Counted from the first letter of the stretch, positions 23,512-37,623 are shown. The stretch is DNA of 64,000 bases from Clusia tigrina (GCA_920105625.2 OV050031.1:95795676-95859675); one strand, 5' to 3'. The notes: generated from the sequence alone by a model not told the origin. Translations and numbers: made by a program.

Positions 23512-26500
23512 ACGGTACGTCCTACACCTATCAAAGTTTGCAACATACAAATGCTTGTAACTTTTTACTGGAGCGTCATAAAACCTTGAAATTTAGTATC
23601 AATAAAGTACTCGAGCCGCTTGTCAATTTAAGCTATCGCTCAAAGCTATGCTACCCTTAAGTCCTAAATAAAACACTGATAAAACTTCAAATGGCCCTAA
23701 CTTCTGTACGGTACGTCCTACACCTATCAAAGTTTGCAACATATAAATGCTTGTAACTTTTTACTGGAGCGTCATAAAACCTTGAAATTTTGTAACAATA
23801 AAGTACTCGAGCCTCTTGTCAATTTAAGCTATTGCTCAAAGCTATGCTACCCTTGAATCCCAAATAAAACACTGATAAAACTTCAAATGGCCCTAACTTC
23901 TATACGGTACGTCCTACACCTATCAAAGTTTGCAACATATAAATGCTTGTAACTTTTTACTGTAGCGTCATAAAACCTTGAAATTTTGTAACAATAAAGT
24001 ACTCGAGCCGCTTGTCAATTTAAGCTATCGCTCAAAGCTATGCTACCCTTAAGTCCCAAATCTAACACTGATAAAACTTCAAATGGCCCTAACTTCTATA
24101 CGGTACGTCCTACACCTATCAAAGTTTGCAACATATAAATGCTTGTAACTTTTTACTGGAGCGTCATAAAACCTTGAAATTTTGTAACAATAAAGCACTC
24201 GAGCCGCTTGTCAATTTAAGCTATCGCTCAAAGCTATGCTACCCTGGAATCCCAAATCAAACACTGATAAAACTTCAAATGGCCCTAACTTCTGTACGGT
24301 ACGTCCTACACCTATCAAAGTTTGCAACATACAAATGCTTGTAACTTTTTACTGGAGCGTCATAAAACCTTGAAATTTTGTATCAATAAAGTACTCGAGC
24401 CGCTTGTCAATTTAAGCTATCGCTCAAAGCTATGCTACCCTTGAGTCCCAAATCAAACACTGATAAAACTTCAAATGGCCCTAACTTATTTACGGTACGT
24501 CCTAAACCTATCAAAGTTTGCAACATACAAATGCTTGTAACTTTTTACTGGAGCGTCATAAAACCTTGAAATTTTGTAACAATAAAGCACTCGAGCCTCT
24601 TGTCAATTTAAGCTATTGCTCAAAGCTATGCTACCCTTGAATCGCAAATAAAACACTGATAAAACTTGAAATGGCCCTAAATTCTATACGGTACGTCCTA
24701 CACCTATCAAAGTTTGCAACATATAAATGCTTGTAACTTTTTACTGGAGCGTCATAAAACCTTGAAATTTTGTAACAATAAAGCACTCGAGCCGCTTGTC
24801 AATTTAAGCTATCGCTCAAAGCTATGCTACCCTGGAATCCCAAATCAAACACTGATAAAACTTCAAATGGCCCTAACTTCTGTACGGTACGTCCTACACC
24901 TATCAAAGTTTGCAACATACAAATGCTTGTAACTTTTTACTGGAGCGTCATAAAACCTTGAAATTTTGTATCAATAAAGTACTCGAGCCGCTTGTCAATT
25001 TAAGCTATCGCTCAAAGCTATGCTACCCTTGAGTCCCAAATCAAACACTGATAAAACTTCAAATGGCCCTAACTTATTTACGGTACGTCCTAAACCTATC
25101 AAAGTTTGCAACATACAAATGCTTGTAACTTTTTACTGGAGAGTAATAAAACCTTGAAATTTTGTAACAATAAAGCACTCGAGCCTCTTGTCAATTTAAG
25201 CTATCGCTCAAAGCTATGCTACCCTTGAATCGCAAATAAAACACTGATAAAACTTGAAATGGCCCTAAATTCTATACGGTAGGTCCTACACCTATCAAAG
25301 TTTGCAACATACAAATGCTTGTAACTTTTCACTGGAGCGTCATAAAACCTTGAAATTTTGTAACGATAAAGTACTCGAGCCTCTTGTCAATTTAAGCTAT
25401 CGCTCAAAGCTATGCTACCCTTAAGTCCCAAATCTAACACTGATAAAACTTCAAATGGCCCTAACTTCTATGCGGTACGTCCTACACCTATCAAAGTTTG
25501 CAACATATAAATGCTTGTAACTTTTTACTGGAGCGTCATAAAACCTTGAAATTTTGCAACAATAAAGCACTCGAGCCTCTTGTCAATTTAAGCTATCGCT
25601 CAAAGCTATGCTACCCTTGAGTCCCAAATCAATCACTGATAAAACTTCAAATGGCCCTAACTTCTATACGGTACGTCCTACACCTATCAAAGTTTGCAAC
25701 ATACAAATGCTTGTAACTTTTTACTGGAGCGTCATAAAACCTTGAAATTTTGTAACAATAAAGCACTTGAGCCTCTTGTCAATTTAAGCTATCGCTCAAA
25801 GCTATGCTACCCTTGAGTCCCAAATCAATCACTGATAAAACTTCAAATGGCCCTAACTTCTATACGGTACGTCCTACACCTATCAAAGTTTGCAACATAC
25901 AAATGCTTGTAACTTTTTACTGGAGCGTCATAAAACCTTGAAATTTTGTAACAATAAAGCACTCGAGCCTCTTGTCAATTTAAGCAATCGCTCAAAGCTA
26001 TGCTACCCTTGAGTCCCAAATCAATCACTGATAAAACTTCAAATAGCCCTAACTTCTATACGGTACGTCCTACACCTATCAAAGTTTGCAACATATAAAT
26101 GCTTGTAACTTTTTACTGTAGCGTCATAAAACCTTGAAATTTTGTAACAATAAAGTACTCGAGCCGCTTGTCAATTTAAGCTATCGCTCAAAGCTATGCT
26201 ACCCTTGAGTCCCAAATCAAACACTGATAAAACTTCAAATGGCCCTAACTTATTTACGGTACGTCCTAAACCTATCAAAGTTTGCAACATACAAATGCTT
26301 GTAACTTTTTACTGGAGAGTAATAAAACCTTGAAATTTTGTAACAATAAAGCACTCGAGCCTCTTGTCAATTTAAGCTATTTCTCAAAGCTATGCTACCC
26401 TTGAATCCCAAATAAAACACTGATAAAACTTGAAATGGCCCTAAATTCTATACGGTAGGTCCTACAGCTATCAAAGTTTGCAACATACAAATGCTTGTAA

Positions 26501-27431
26501 CTTTTTACTGGAGCGTCATAAAACCTTGAAATTTTGTAACAATAGAGCACTCGAGCCTCTTGTCAATTTAAGCTATCGCTCAAAGCTATGCTACCCTTGA
26601 GTCCCAAATCAATCACTGATAAAACTTCAAATGGCCCTAATTTCTATACGGTACGTCCTACACCTATCAAAGTTTGCAACATACAATTGCTTGTAACTTT
26701 TTACTGGAGCGTCATAAAACCTTGAAATTTTGTAACAATAAAGCACTCGAGCCGCTTGTCAATTTAAGCTATCGCTCAAAGCTATGCTACCCTGGAATCC
26801 CAAATCAAACACTGATAAAACTTCAAATGGCCCCAACTTCTGTACGGTACGTCCTACACCTATCAAAGTTTGCAACATACAAATGCTTGTAACTTTTTAC
26901 TGGAGCGTCATAAAACCTTGAAATTTTGTAACAATAAAGTACTCGAGCCTCTTGTCAATTTAAGCTATTGCTCAAAGTTATGCTACCCTTAAGTCCCAAA
27001 TCAAACTCTGATAAAACTTCAAATGGCCCTAACTTCTGTACGGTACGTCCTACACCTATCAAAGTTTGCAACATATAAATGCTTGTAACTTTTTACTGGA
27101 GCGTCATAAAACATTGAAATTTTGTAACAATAAAGCACTCGAGCCTCTTGTCAATTTAAGCTATTGCTCAAAGCTATGCTACCCTTGAATCCCAAATAAA
27201 ACACTGATAAAACTTCAAATGGCCCTAACTTCTGTACGGTACGTCCTACACCTATCAAAGTTTGCAACATACAAATGCTTGTAACTTTTTACTGGAGCGT
27301 CATAAAACCTTGAAATTTAGTATCAATAAAGTACTCGAGCCGCTTGTCAATTTAAGCTATCGCTCAAAGCTATGCTACCCTTAAGTCCCAAATAAAACAC
27401 TGATAAAACTTCAAATGGGCCTAACTTCTAT
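23512..27431 (+). repeat. 20-monomer duplication unit, copy 1 (3920 bp)
   Basis: Rare variants present here recur 3920 bp downstream: 'tatgcgg' (about 25470), 'cacttgagcc' (25768), 'aaatagccc' (26043), 'cctacagc' (26462), 'aatagagcac' (26543), 'acaattgc' (26684), 'ccccaac' (26831), 'aaacattg' (27109) and 'atgggcc' (27416). Two 'ctggaatc' monomers, three monomers apart, lie at 24100 and 24688. A copy-specific difference is 'gagcgtcat' near 24552, where copy 2 has 'gagagtaat'. Confidence 0.85.
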
Positions 27432-30400
27432 ACGGTACGTCCTACACCTATCAAAGTTTGCAACATACAAATGCTTGTAACTTTTTACTGGAGCGTCATA
27501 AAACCTTGAAATTTAGTATCAATAAAGTACTCGAGCCGCTTGTCAATTTAAGCTATCGCTCAAAGCTATGCTACCCTTAAGTCCTAAATCAAACACTGAT
27601 AAAACTTCAAATGGCCCTAACTTCTGTACGGTACGTCCTACACCTATCAAAGTTTGCAACATATAAATGCTTGTAACTTTTTACTGGAGCGTCATAAAAC
27701 CTTGAAATTTTGTAACAATAAAGTACTCGAGCCTCTTGTCAATTTAAGCTATTGCTCAAAGCTATGCTACCCTTGAATCCCAAATAAAACACTGATAAAA
27801 CTTCAAATGGCCCTAACTTCTATACGGTACGTCCTACACCTATCAAAGTTTGCAACATATAAATGCTTGTAACTTTTTACTGTAGCGTCATAAAACCTTG
27901 AAATTTTGTAACAATAAAGTACTCGAGCCGCTTGTCAATTTAAGCTATCGCTCAAAGCTATGCTACCCTTAAGTCCCAAATCTAACACTGATAAAACTTC
28001 AAATGGCCCTAACTTCTATACGGTACGTCCTACACCTATCAAAGTTTGCAACATATAAATGCTTGTAACTTTTTACTGGAGCGTCATAAAACCTTGAAAT
28101 TTTGTAACAATAAAGCACTCGAGCCGCTTGTCAATTTAAGCTATCGCTCAAAGCTATGCTACCCTGGAATCCCAAATCAAACACTGATAAAACTTCAAAT
28201 GGCCCTAACTTCTGTACGGTACGTCCTACACCTATCAAAGTTTGCAACATACAAATGCTTGTAACTTTTTACTGGAGCGTCATAAAACCTTGAAATTTTG
28301 TATCAATAAAGTACTCGAGCCGCTTGTCAATTTAAGCTATCGCTCAAAGCTATGCTACCCTTGAGTCCCAAATCAAACACTGATAAAACTTCAAATGGCC
28401 CTAACTTATTTACGGTACGTCCTAAACCTATCAAAGTTTGCAACATACAAATGCTTGTAACTTTTTACTGGAGAGTAATAAAACCTTGAAATTTTGTAAC
28501 AATAAAGCACTCGAGCCTCTTGTCAATTTAAGCTATTGCTCAAAGCTATGCTACCCTTGAATCGCAAATAAAACACTGATAAAACTTGAAATGGCCCTAA
28601 ATTCTATACGGTACGTCCTACACCTATCAAAGTTTGCAACATATAAATGCTTGTAACTTTTTACTGGAGCGTCATAAAACCTTGAAATTTTGTAACAATA
28701 AAGCACTCGAGCCGCTTGTCAATTTAAGCTATCGCTCAAAGCTATGCTACCCTGGAATCCCAAATCAAACACTGATAAAACTTCAAATGGCCCTAACTTC
28801 TGTACGGTACGTCCTACACCTATCAAAGTTTGCAACATACAAATGCTTGTAACTTTTTACTGGAGCGTCATAAAACCTTGAAATTTTGTATCAATAAAGT
28901 ACTCGAGCCGCTTGTCAATTTAAGCTATCGCTCAAAGCTATGCTACCCTTGAGTCCCAAATCAAACACTGATAAAACTTCAAATGGCCCTAACTTATTTA
29001 CGGTACGTCCTAAACCTATCAAAGTTTGCAACATACAAATGCTTGTAACTTTTTACTGGAGAGTAATAAAACCTTGAAATTTTGTAACAATAAAGCACTC
29101 GAGCCTCTTGTCAATTTAAGCTATTGCTCAAAGCTATGCTACCCTTGAATCGCAAATAAAACACTGATAAAACTTGAAATGGCCCTAAATTCTATACGGT
29201 AGGTCCTACACCTATCAAAGTTTGCAACATACAAATGCTTGTAACTTTTCACTGGAGCGTCATAAAACCTTGAAATTTTGTAACGATAAAGTACTCGAGC
29301 CTCTTGTCAATTTAAGCTATCGCTCAAAGCTATGCTACCCTTAAGTCCCAAATCTAACACTGATAAAACTTCAAATGGCCCTAACTTCTATGCGGTACGT
29401 CCTACACCTATCAAAGTTTGCAACATATAAATGCTTGTAACTTTTTACTGGAGCGTCATAAAACCTTGAAATTTTGCAACAATAAAGCACTCGAGCCTCT
29501 TGTCAATTTAAGCTATCGCTCAAAGCTATGCTACCCTTGAGTCCCAAATCAATCACTGATAAAACTTCAAATGGCCCTAACTTCTATACGGTACGTCCTA
29601 CACCTATCAAAGTTTGCAACATACAAATGCTTGTAACTTTTTACTGGAGCGTCATAAAACCTTGAAATTTTGTAACAATAAAGCACTTGAGCCTCTTGTC
29701 AATTTAAGCTATCGCTCAAAGCTATGCTACCCTTGAGTCCCAAATCAATCACTGATAAAACTTCAAATGGCCCTAACTTCTATACGGTACGTCCTACACC
29801 TATCAAAGTTTGCAACATACAAATGCTTGTAACTTTTTACTGGAGCGTCATAAAACCTTGAAATTTTGTAACAATAAAGCACTCGAGCCTCTTGTCAATT
29901 TAAGCTATCGCTCAAAGCTATGCTACCCTTGAGTCCCAAATCAATCACTGATAAAACTTCAAATAGCCCTAACTTCTATACGGTACGTCCTACACCTATC
30001 AAAGTTTGCAACATATAAATGCTTGTAACTTTTTACTGTAGCGTCATAAAACCTTGAAATTTTGTAACAATAAAGTACTCGAGCCGCTTGTCAATTTAAG
30101 CTATCGCTCAAAGCTATGCTACCCTTGAGTCCCAAATCAAACACTGATAAAACTTCAAATGGCCCTAGCTTATTTACGGTACGTCCTAAACCTATCAAAG
30201 TTTGCAACATACAAATGCTTGTAACTTTTTACTGGAGAGTAATAAAACCTTGAAATTTTGTAACAATAAAGCACTCGAGCCTCTTGTCAATTTAAGCTAT
30301 TTCTCAAAGCTATGCTACCCTTGAATCCCAAATAAAACACTGATAAAACTTGAAATGGCCCTAAATTCTATACGGTAGGTCCTACAGCTATCAAAGTTTG

Positions 30401-31351
30401 CAACATACAAATGCTTGTAACTTTTTACTGGAGCGTCATAAAACCTTGAAATTTTGTAACAATAGAGCACTCGAGCCTCTTGTCAATTTAAGCTATCGCT
30501 CAAAGCTATGCTACCCTTGAGTCCCAAATCAATCACTGATAAAACTTCAAATGGCCCTAATTTCTATACGGTACGTCCTACACCTATCAAAGTTTGCAAC
30601 ATACAATTGCTTGTAACTTTTTACTGGAGCTTCATAAAACCTTGAAATTTTGTAACAATAAAGCACTCGAGCCGCTTGTCAATTTAAGCTATCGCTCAAA
30701 GCTATGCTACCCTGGAATCCCAAATCAAACACTGATAAAACTTCAAATGGCCCCAACTTCTGTACGGTACGTCCTACACCTATCAAAGTTTGCAACATAC
30801 AAATGCTTGTAACTTTTTACTGGAGCGTCATAAAACCTTGAAATTTTGTAACAATAAAGTACTCGAGCCTCTTGTCAATTTAAGCTATTGCTCAAAGTTA
30901 TGCTACCCTTAAGTCCCAAATCAAACTCTGATAAAACTTCAAATGGCCCTAACTTCTGTACGGTACGTCCTACACCTATCAAAGTTTGCAACATATAAAT
31001 GCTTGTAACTTTTTACTGGAGCGTCATAAAACATTGAAATTTTGTAACAATAAAGCACTCGAGCCTCTTGTCAATTTAAGCTATTGCTCAAAGCTATGCT
31101 ACCCTTGAATCCCAAATAAAACACTGATAAAACTTCAAATGGCCCTAACTTCTGTACGGTACGTCCTACACCTATCAAAGTTTGCAACATACAAATGCTT
31201 GTAACTTTTTACTGGAGCGTCATAAAACCTTGAAATTTAGTATCAATAAAGTACTCGAGCCGCTTGTCAATTTAAGCTATCGCTCAAAGCTATGCTACCC
31301 TTAAGTCCCAAATAAAACACTGATAAAACTTCAAATGGGCCTAACTTCTAT
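27432..31351 (+). repeat. 20-monomer duplication unit, copy 2 (3920 bp)
   Basis: Tandem copy of 23512-27431 at a shift of exactly 20 monomers, with all listed rare variants retained. Copy-specific changes include 'ccctagc' (about 30165) and 'gagcttcat' (about 30629). Its last four monomers overlap the first part of the next 6-monomer duplication, so a younger event was nested at its right end. Confidence 0.85.
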
Positions 31352-31743
31352 ACGGTACGTCCTACACCTATCAAAGTTTGCAACATACAAATGCTTGTAA
31401 CTTTTTACTGGAGCGTCATAAGACCTTGAAATTTTGTAACAATAAAGTACTCGAGCCTCTTGTCAATTTAAGCTATCGCTCAAAGCTATGCTACCCTTGA
31501 GTCCCAAATCAATCACTGATAAAACTTCAAATGGCCCTAACTTCTATACGGTACGTCATACACCTATCAAAGTTTGCAACATACAAATGCTTGTAACTTT
31601 TTACTGGAGCGTCATAAAACCTTGAAATTTTGTAACAATACAGTACTCGAGCCTCTTGTCAATTTAAGCTATTGCTCAAAGCTATGCTACCCTTGAATCC
31701 CAAATAAAACACTGATAAAACTTCAAATGGCCCTAACTTCTAT
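30568..31743 (+). repeat. 6-monomer duplication unit, copy 1 (1176 bp)
   Basis: Contains 'acaattgc' with 'ctggaatc', 'aaacattg', 'atgggcc', 'cataagacc', 'gtcatacacc' and 'aatacagtac'. Every one recurs 1176 bp downstream. Its first four monomers are also the end of the 20-monomer unit, so the 6-mer formed after or across that boundary. Confidence 0.85.
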
Positions 31744-32919
31744 ACGGTACGTCCTACACCTATCAAAGTTTGCAACATACAATTGCTTGTAACTTTTTAC
31801 TGGAGCGTCATAAAACCTTGAAATTTTGTAACAATAAAGCACTCGAGCCGCTTGTCAATTTAAGCTATCGCTCAAAGCTATGCTACCCTGGAATCCCAAA
31901 TCAAACACTGATAAAACTTCAAATGGCCCCAACTTCTGTACGGTACGTCCTACACCTATCAAAGTTTGCAACATACAAATGCTTGTAACTTTTTACTGGA
32001 GCGTCATAAAACCTTGAAATTTTGTAACAATAAAGTACTCGAGCCTCTTGTCAATTTAAGCTATTGCTCAAAGTTATGCTACCCTTAAGTCCCAAATCAA
32101 ACTCTGATAAAACTTCAAATGGCCCTAACTTCTGTACGGTACGTCCTACACCTATCAAAGTTTGCAACATATAAATGCTTGTAACTTTTTACTGGAGCGT
32201 CATAAAACATTGAAATTTTGTAACAATAAAGCACTCGAGCCTCTTGTCAATTTAAGCTATTGCTCAAAGCTATGCTACCCTTGAATCCCAAATAAAACAC
32301 TGATAAAACTTCAAATGGCCCTAACTTCTGTACGGTACGTCCTACACCTATCAAAGTTTGCAACATACAAATGCTTGTAACTTTTTACTGGAGCGTCATA
32401 AAACCTTGAAATTTAGTATCAATAAAGTACTCGAGCCGCTTGTCAATTTAAGCTATCGCTCAAAGCTATGCTACCCTTGAGTCCCAAATAAAACACTGAT
32501 AAAACTTCAAATGGGCCTAACTTCTATACGGTACGTCCTACACCTATCAAAGTTTGCAACATACAAATGCTTGTAACTTTTTACTGGAGCGTCATAAGAC
32601 CTTGAAATTTTGTAACAATAAAGTACTCGAGCCTCTTGTCAATTTAAGCTATCGCTCAAAGCTATGCTACCCTTGAGTCCCAAATCAATCACTGATAAAA
32701 CTTCAAATGGCCCTAACTTCTATACGGTACGTCATACACCTATCAAAGTTTGCAACATACAAATGCTTGTAACTTTTTACTGGAGCGTCATAAAACCTTG
32801 AAATTTTGTAACAATACAGTACTCGAGCCTCTTGTCAATTTAAGCTATTGCTCAAAGCTATGCTACCCTTGAATCCCAAATAAAACACTGATAAAACTTC
32901 AAATGGCCCTAACTTCTAT
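31744..32919 (+). repeat. 6-monomer duplication unit, copy 2 (1176 bp)
   Basis: Near-identical tandem copy of 30568-31743, keeping 'cataagacc' (32592), 'gtcatacacc' (32732) and 'aatacagtac' (32814). One visible difference is 'cttgagtccc' near 32479, where copy 1 has 'cttaagtccc'. The segment 30594-30812 has 'gcttcat' where this copy has 'gcgtcat'. Confidence 0.85.
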
Positions 32920-33311
32920 ACGGTACGTCCTACACCTATCAAAGTTTGCAACATACAAATGCTTGTAACTTTTTACTGGAGCGTCATAAAACCTTGAAAT
33001 TTAGTATCAATAAAGTACTCGAGCCGCTTGTCAATTTAAGCTATCGCTCAAAGCTATGCTACCCTTAAGTCCTAAATCAAACACTGATAAAACTTCAAAT
33101 GGCCCTAACTTCTATACGGTACGTCCTACACCTATCAAAGTTTGCAACATATAAATGCTTGTTACCTTTTTCTGGAGCGTCATAAAACCTTGAAATTTTG
33201 TAACAATAAAGTACTCGAGCCTCTTGTCAATTTAAGCTATCGCTCAAAGCTATGCTACCCTTGAGTCCCAAATAAAACACTGATAAAACTTCAAATGGCC
33301 CTAACTTCTAT
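32920..33311 (+). repeat. Two linking monomers
   Basis: A class A monomer followed by a class B monomer with the private run 'gttacctttttctgg' near 33161. They separate the 6-monomer pair from the 18-monomer units. Confidence 0.65.
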
Positions 33312-36300
33312 ACGGTACGTCCTACACCTATCAAAGTTTGCAACATACAAATGCTTGTAACTTTTTACTGGAGCGTCATAAAACCTTGAAATTTTGTAAC
33401 AATAAAGTACTCGAGCCTCTTGTCTATTTAAGCTATTGCTCAAAGCTATGCTACCCTTGAACCCCAAATAAAACACTGATAAAACTTCAAATGGCCCTAA
33501 CTTCTATACGGTACGTCCTACACCTATCAAAGTTTGCAACATACAAATGCTTGTAACTTTTTACTGGAGCGTCATAAAACCTGGAAATTTAGTATCAATA
33601 AAGTACTCGAGCCGCTTGTCAATTTAAGCTATCGCTCAAAGCTATGCTACCCTTAAGTCGTAAATCAAACACTGATAAAACTTCAAATGGCCCTAACTTC
33701 TATACGGTACGTCCTACACCTATCAAAGTTTGCAACATACAAATGCTTGTAACTTTTTACTGGAGCGTCATAAAACCTTGAAATTTTGTAACAATAAAGT
33801 ACTCGAGCCTCTTGTCAATTTAAGCTATTGCTCAAAGTTATGCTACCCTTGAATCCCAAATAAAACACTGATAAAACTTCAAATGGCCCTAACTTCTATA
33901 CGGTACGTCCTACACCTATCAAAGTTTGCAACATACAAATGCTTGTAACTTTTTACTGGAGCGTCATAAAACCTTGAAATTTAGTATCAATAAAGTACTC
34001 GAGCCGCTTGTCAATTTAAGCTATCGCTCAAAGCTATGCTACCCTTAAGTCCTAAATAAAACACTGATAAAACTTCAAATGGCCCTAATTTCTATACGGT
34101 ACGTCCTACACCTATCAAAGTTTGCAACATATAAATGCTTGTAACTTTTTACTGGAGCGTCATAAAACCTTGAAATTTTGTAGCAATAAAGTACTCGAGC
34201 CTCTTGTCAATTTAAGCTATCGCTCAAAGCTATGCTACCCTTGAGTCCCAAATAAAACACTGATAAAACTTCAAATGGCCCTTACTTCTATACGGTACGT
34301 CCTACACCTATCAAAGTTTGCAACATACAAATGCTTGTAACTTTTTACTGGAGCGTCATAAAACCTTGAAATTTAGTATCAATAAAGTACTCGAGCCGCT
34401 TGTCAATTTAAGCTATCGCTCAAAGCTATGCTACCCTTAAGTCCCAAATAAAACACTGATAAAACTTCAAATGGCCCTAACTTCTATACGGTACGTCCTA
34501 CACCTATCAAAGTTTGCAACATACAAATGCTTGTAACTTTTTACTGGAGCGTCATAAAACCTTGAAATTTTGTAACAATAAAGTACTCGAGCCCCTTGTC
34601 AATTTAAGCTATCGCTCAAAGCTATGCTACCCTTGAGTCCCAAATAAAACACTGATAAAACTTCAAATGGCCGTAACTTCTATACGGTACGTCCTCCACC
34701 TATCAAAGTTTGCAACATACAAATGCTTGTAACTTTTTTCTGGAGCGTCATAAAACCTTGAAATTTTGTAACAATAAAGCACTCGAGCCTCTTGTCAATT
34801 TAAGCTATCGCTCAAAGCTATGCTACCCTTGAGTCCCAAATCAATCACTGATAAAAATTCAAATGGCCGTAACTTCTATACGGTACGTCCTACACCTATC
34901 AAAGTTTGCAACATACAAATGCTTGTAACTTTTTACTGGAGCGTCATCAAACCTTGAAATTTTGTAACAATAAAGCACTCAAGCCGCTTGTCAATTTAAG
35001 CTATCGCTCAAAGCTATGCTACCCTTGAGTGCCAAATCAATCACTGATAAAACTTCAAATGGCCCTAACTTCTATACGGTACGTCCTACACGTATCAAAG
35101 TTTGCAACATACAAATGTTTGTAACTTTTTACTGGAGCGTCATAAAACCTTGAAATTTTGTAACAATAAACCACTCGAGCCGCTTGTCAATTTAAGCTAT
35201 CGCTCAAAGCTATGCTACCCTGGAATCCCAAATCAAACACTGATAAAACTTCAAATGGCCCTAACTTCTGTACGGTACGTCCTACACCTATCAAAGTTTG
35301 CAACATACAAATGCTTGTAACTTTTTACTGGAGCGTCATAAAACCTTGAAATTTTGTAAAAATAAAGTACTCGAGCCTCTTGTCAATTTAAGCTATCGCT
35401 CAAAGCTAGGCTACCCTTGAGTCCCAAATCAATCACTGATAAAACTTCAAATGGCCCTAACTTCTATACGGTACGTCCTACACCTATCAAAGTTTGCAAC
35501 ATACAAATGCTTGTAACTTTTTACTGGAGCGTCATAAAACCTTGAAATTTTGTAACAATAAAGTACTCGAGCCTCTTGTCAATTTAAGCTATTGCTCAAA
35601 GCTATGCTACCCTTGAATCCCAAATAAAACACTGATAAAACTTCAAATGGCCCTAACTTCTATACGGTACGTCCTACACCTATCAAAGTTTGCAACATAC
35701 AAATGCTTGTAACTTTTTACTGGAGCGTCATAAAACCTTGAAATTTAGTATCAATAAAGTACTCGAGCCGCTTGTCAATTTAAGCTATCGCTCAAAGTTA
35801 TGCTACCCTTAAGTCCTAAATCAAACACTGATAAAACTTCAAATGGCCCTAACTTCTATACGGTACGTCCTACACCTATCAAAGTTTGCAACATATAAAT
35901 GCTTGGAACTTTTTACTGGAGCGTCATAAAACCTTGAAATTTTGTAACAATAAAGTACTCGAGCCTCTTGTCAATTTAAGCTATCGCTCAAAGCTATGCT
36001 ACCCTTGAGTCCCAAATAAAACACTGATAAAACTTCAAATGGCCCTAACTTCTATACGGTACGTCCTACACCTATCAAAGTTTGCAACATACAAATGCTT
36101 GTAACTTTTTACTGGAGCGTCATAAAACCTTGAAATTTAGTATCAATAAAGTACTCGAGCCGCTTGTCAATTTAAGCTATCGCTCAAAGCTATGCTACCC
36201 TTAAGTCCTAAATCAAACACTGATAAAACTTCAAATGGCCCCAACTACTATACGGTACGTCCTACACCTATCAAAGTTTGCAACATACAAATGCTTGTAA

Positions 36301-36839
36301 CTTTTTACTGGAGCGTCATAAAACCTGGAAATTTTGTAACAATAAAGTTCTCGAGCCTCTTGTCAATGTAAGCTATCGCTCAAAGCTATGCTACCCTTAA
36401 GTCCTAAATCAAACACTGATAAAACTTCAAATGGCCCTAACTTCTATACGGTACGTCCTACACCTATCAAAGTTTGCAACATATAAATGCTTGTAACTTT
36501 TTACTGGAGCGTCATAAAACCTTGAAATTTTGTAACAATAAAGTACTCGAGCCTCTTGTCAATTTAAGCTATCGCTCAAAGATTTGCTACCCTTGAGTCC
36601 CAAATAAAACACTGATAAAACTTCAAATGGCCCTAAATTCTGTATGGTAAGTCCTACACCTATCAAAGTTTGCAACATACAAATGCTTGTAACTTTTTAC
36701 TGGAGTGTCATAAAACCTTGAAATTTAGTATCAATAAAGTACTCGAGCCGCTTGTCAATTTAAGCTATCGCTCAAAGCTATGCTACCCTTAAGTCCTAAA
36801 TCAAACACTGATAAAACTTCAAATGGCCCTAACTTCTAT
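33312..36839 (+). repeat. 18-monomer higher-order repeat, copy 1 (3528 bp)
   Basis: Rare markers are: 'gtctatttaag' (33423), 'cctggaaatttag' (33581), 'aagtcgtaaatc' (33656), 'gtagcaat' (34180), 'cccttac' (34279), 'cctccacc' (34693), 'ttttttctgg' (34735), 'aaaaattc' with 'gccgtaac' (34855), 'aaatgtttg' with 'aaaccactcg' (35113), 'aagttctcgag' with 'caatgtaagc' (36345), 'aaagatttgc' (36578) and 'tgtatggtaag' (36642). All recur in the following copy. The right half of the window uses mainly 'ctatacgg' before the monomer start, where much of the left half has 'ctgtacgg'. Confidence 0.85.
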
Positions 36840-37623
36840 ACGGTACGTCCTACACCTATCAAAGTTTGCAACATATAAATGCTTGTAACTTTTTACTGGA
36901 GCGTCATAAAACCTTGAAATTTTGTAACAATAAAGTACTCGAGCCTCTTGTCTATATAAGCTATTGCTCAAAGCTATGCTACCCTTGAATCCCAAATAAA
37001 ACACTGATAAAACTTCAAATGGCCCTAACTTCTATACGGTACGTCCTACACCTATCAAAGTTTGCAACATACAAATGCTTGTAACTTTTTACTGGAGCGT
37101 CATAAAACCTGGAAATTTAGTATCAATAAAGTACTCGAGCCGCTTGTCAATTTAAGCTATCGCTCAAAGCTATGCTACCCTTAAGTCGTAAATCAAACAC
37201 TGATAAAACTTCAAATGGCCCTAACTTCTATACGGTACGTCCTACACCTATCAAAGTTTGCAACATACAAATGCTTGTAACTTTTTACTGGAGCGTCATA
37301 AAACCTTGAAATTTTGTAACAATAAAGTACTCGAGCCTCTTGTCAATTTAAGCTATTGCTCAAAGCTATGCTACCCTTGAATCCCAAATAAAACACTGAT
37401 AAAACTTCAAATGGCCCTAACTTCTATACGGTACGTCCTACACCTATCAAAGTTTGCAACATACAAATGCTTGTAACTTTTTACTGGAGCGTCATAAAAC
37501 CTTGAAATTTAGTATCAATAAAGTACTCGCGCCGCTTGTCAATTTAAGCTATCGCTCAAAGCTATGCTACCCTTAAGTCCTAAATCAAACACTGATAAAA
37601 CTTCAAATGGCCCTAATTTCTAT

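Noticed and set aside
33291..33476. Minus-strand 61-codon open frames here and at 36819-37004
   Set aside because: Created by the single 'gtctatttaag' or 'gtctatataag' change in two copies of the same duplicated monomer. No other support for coding.
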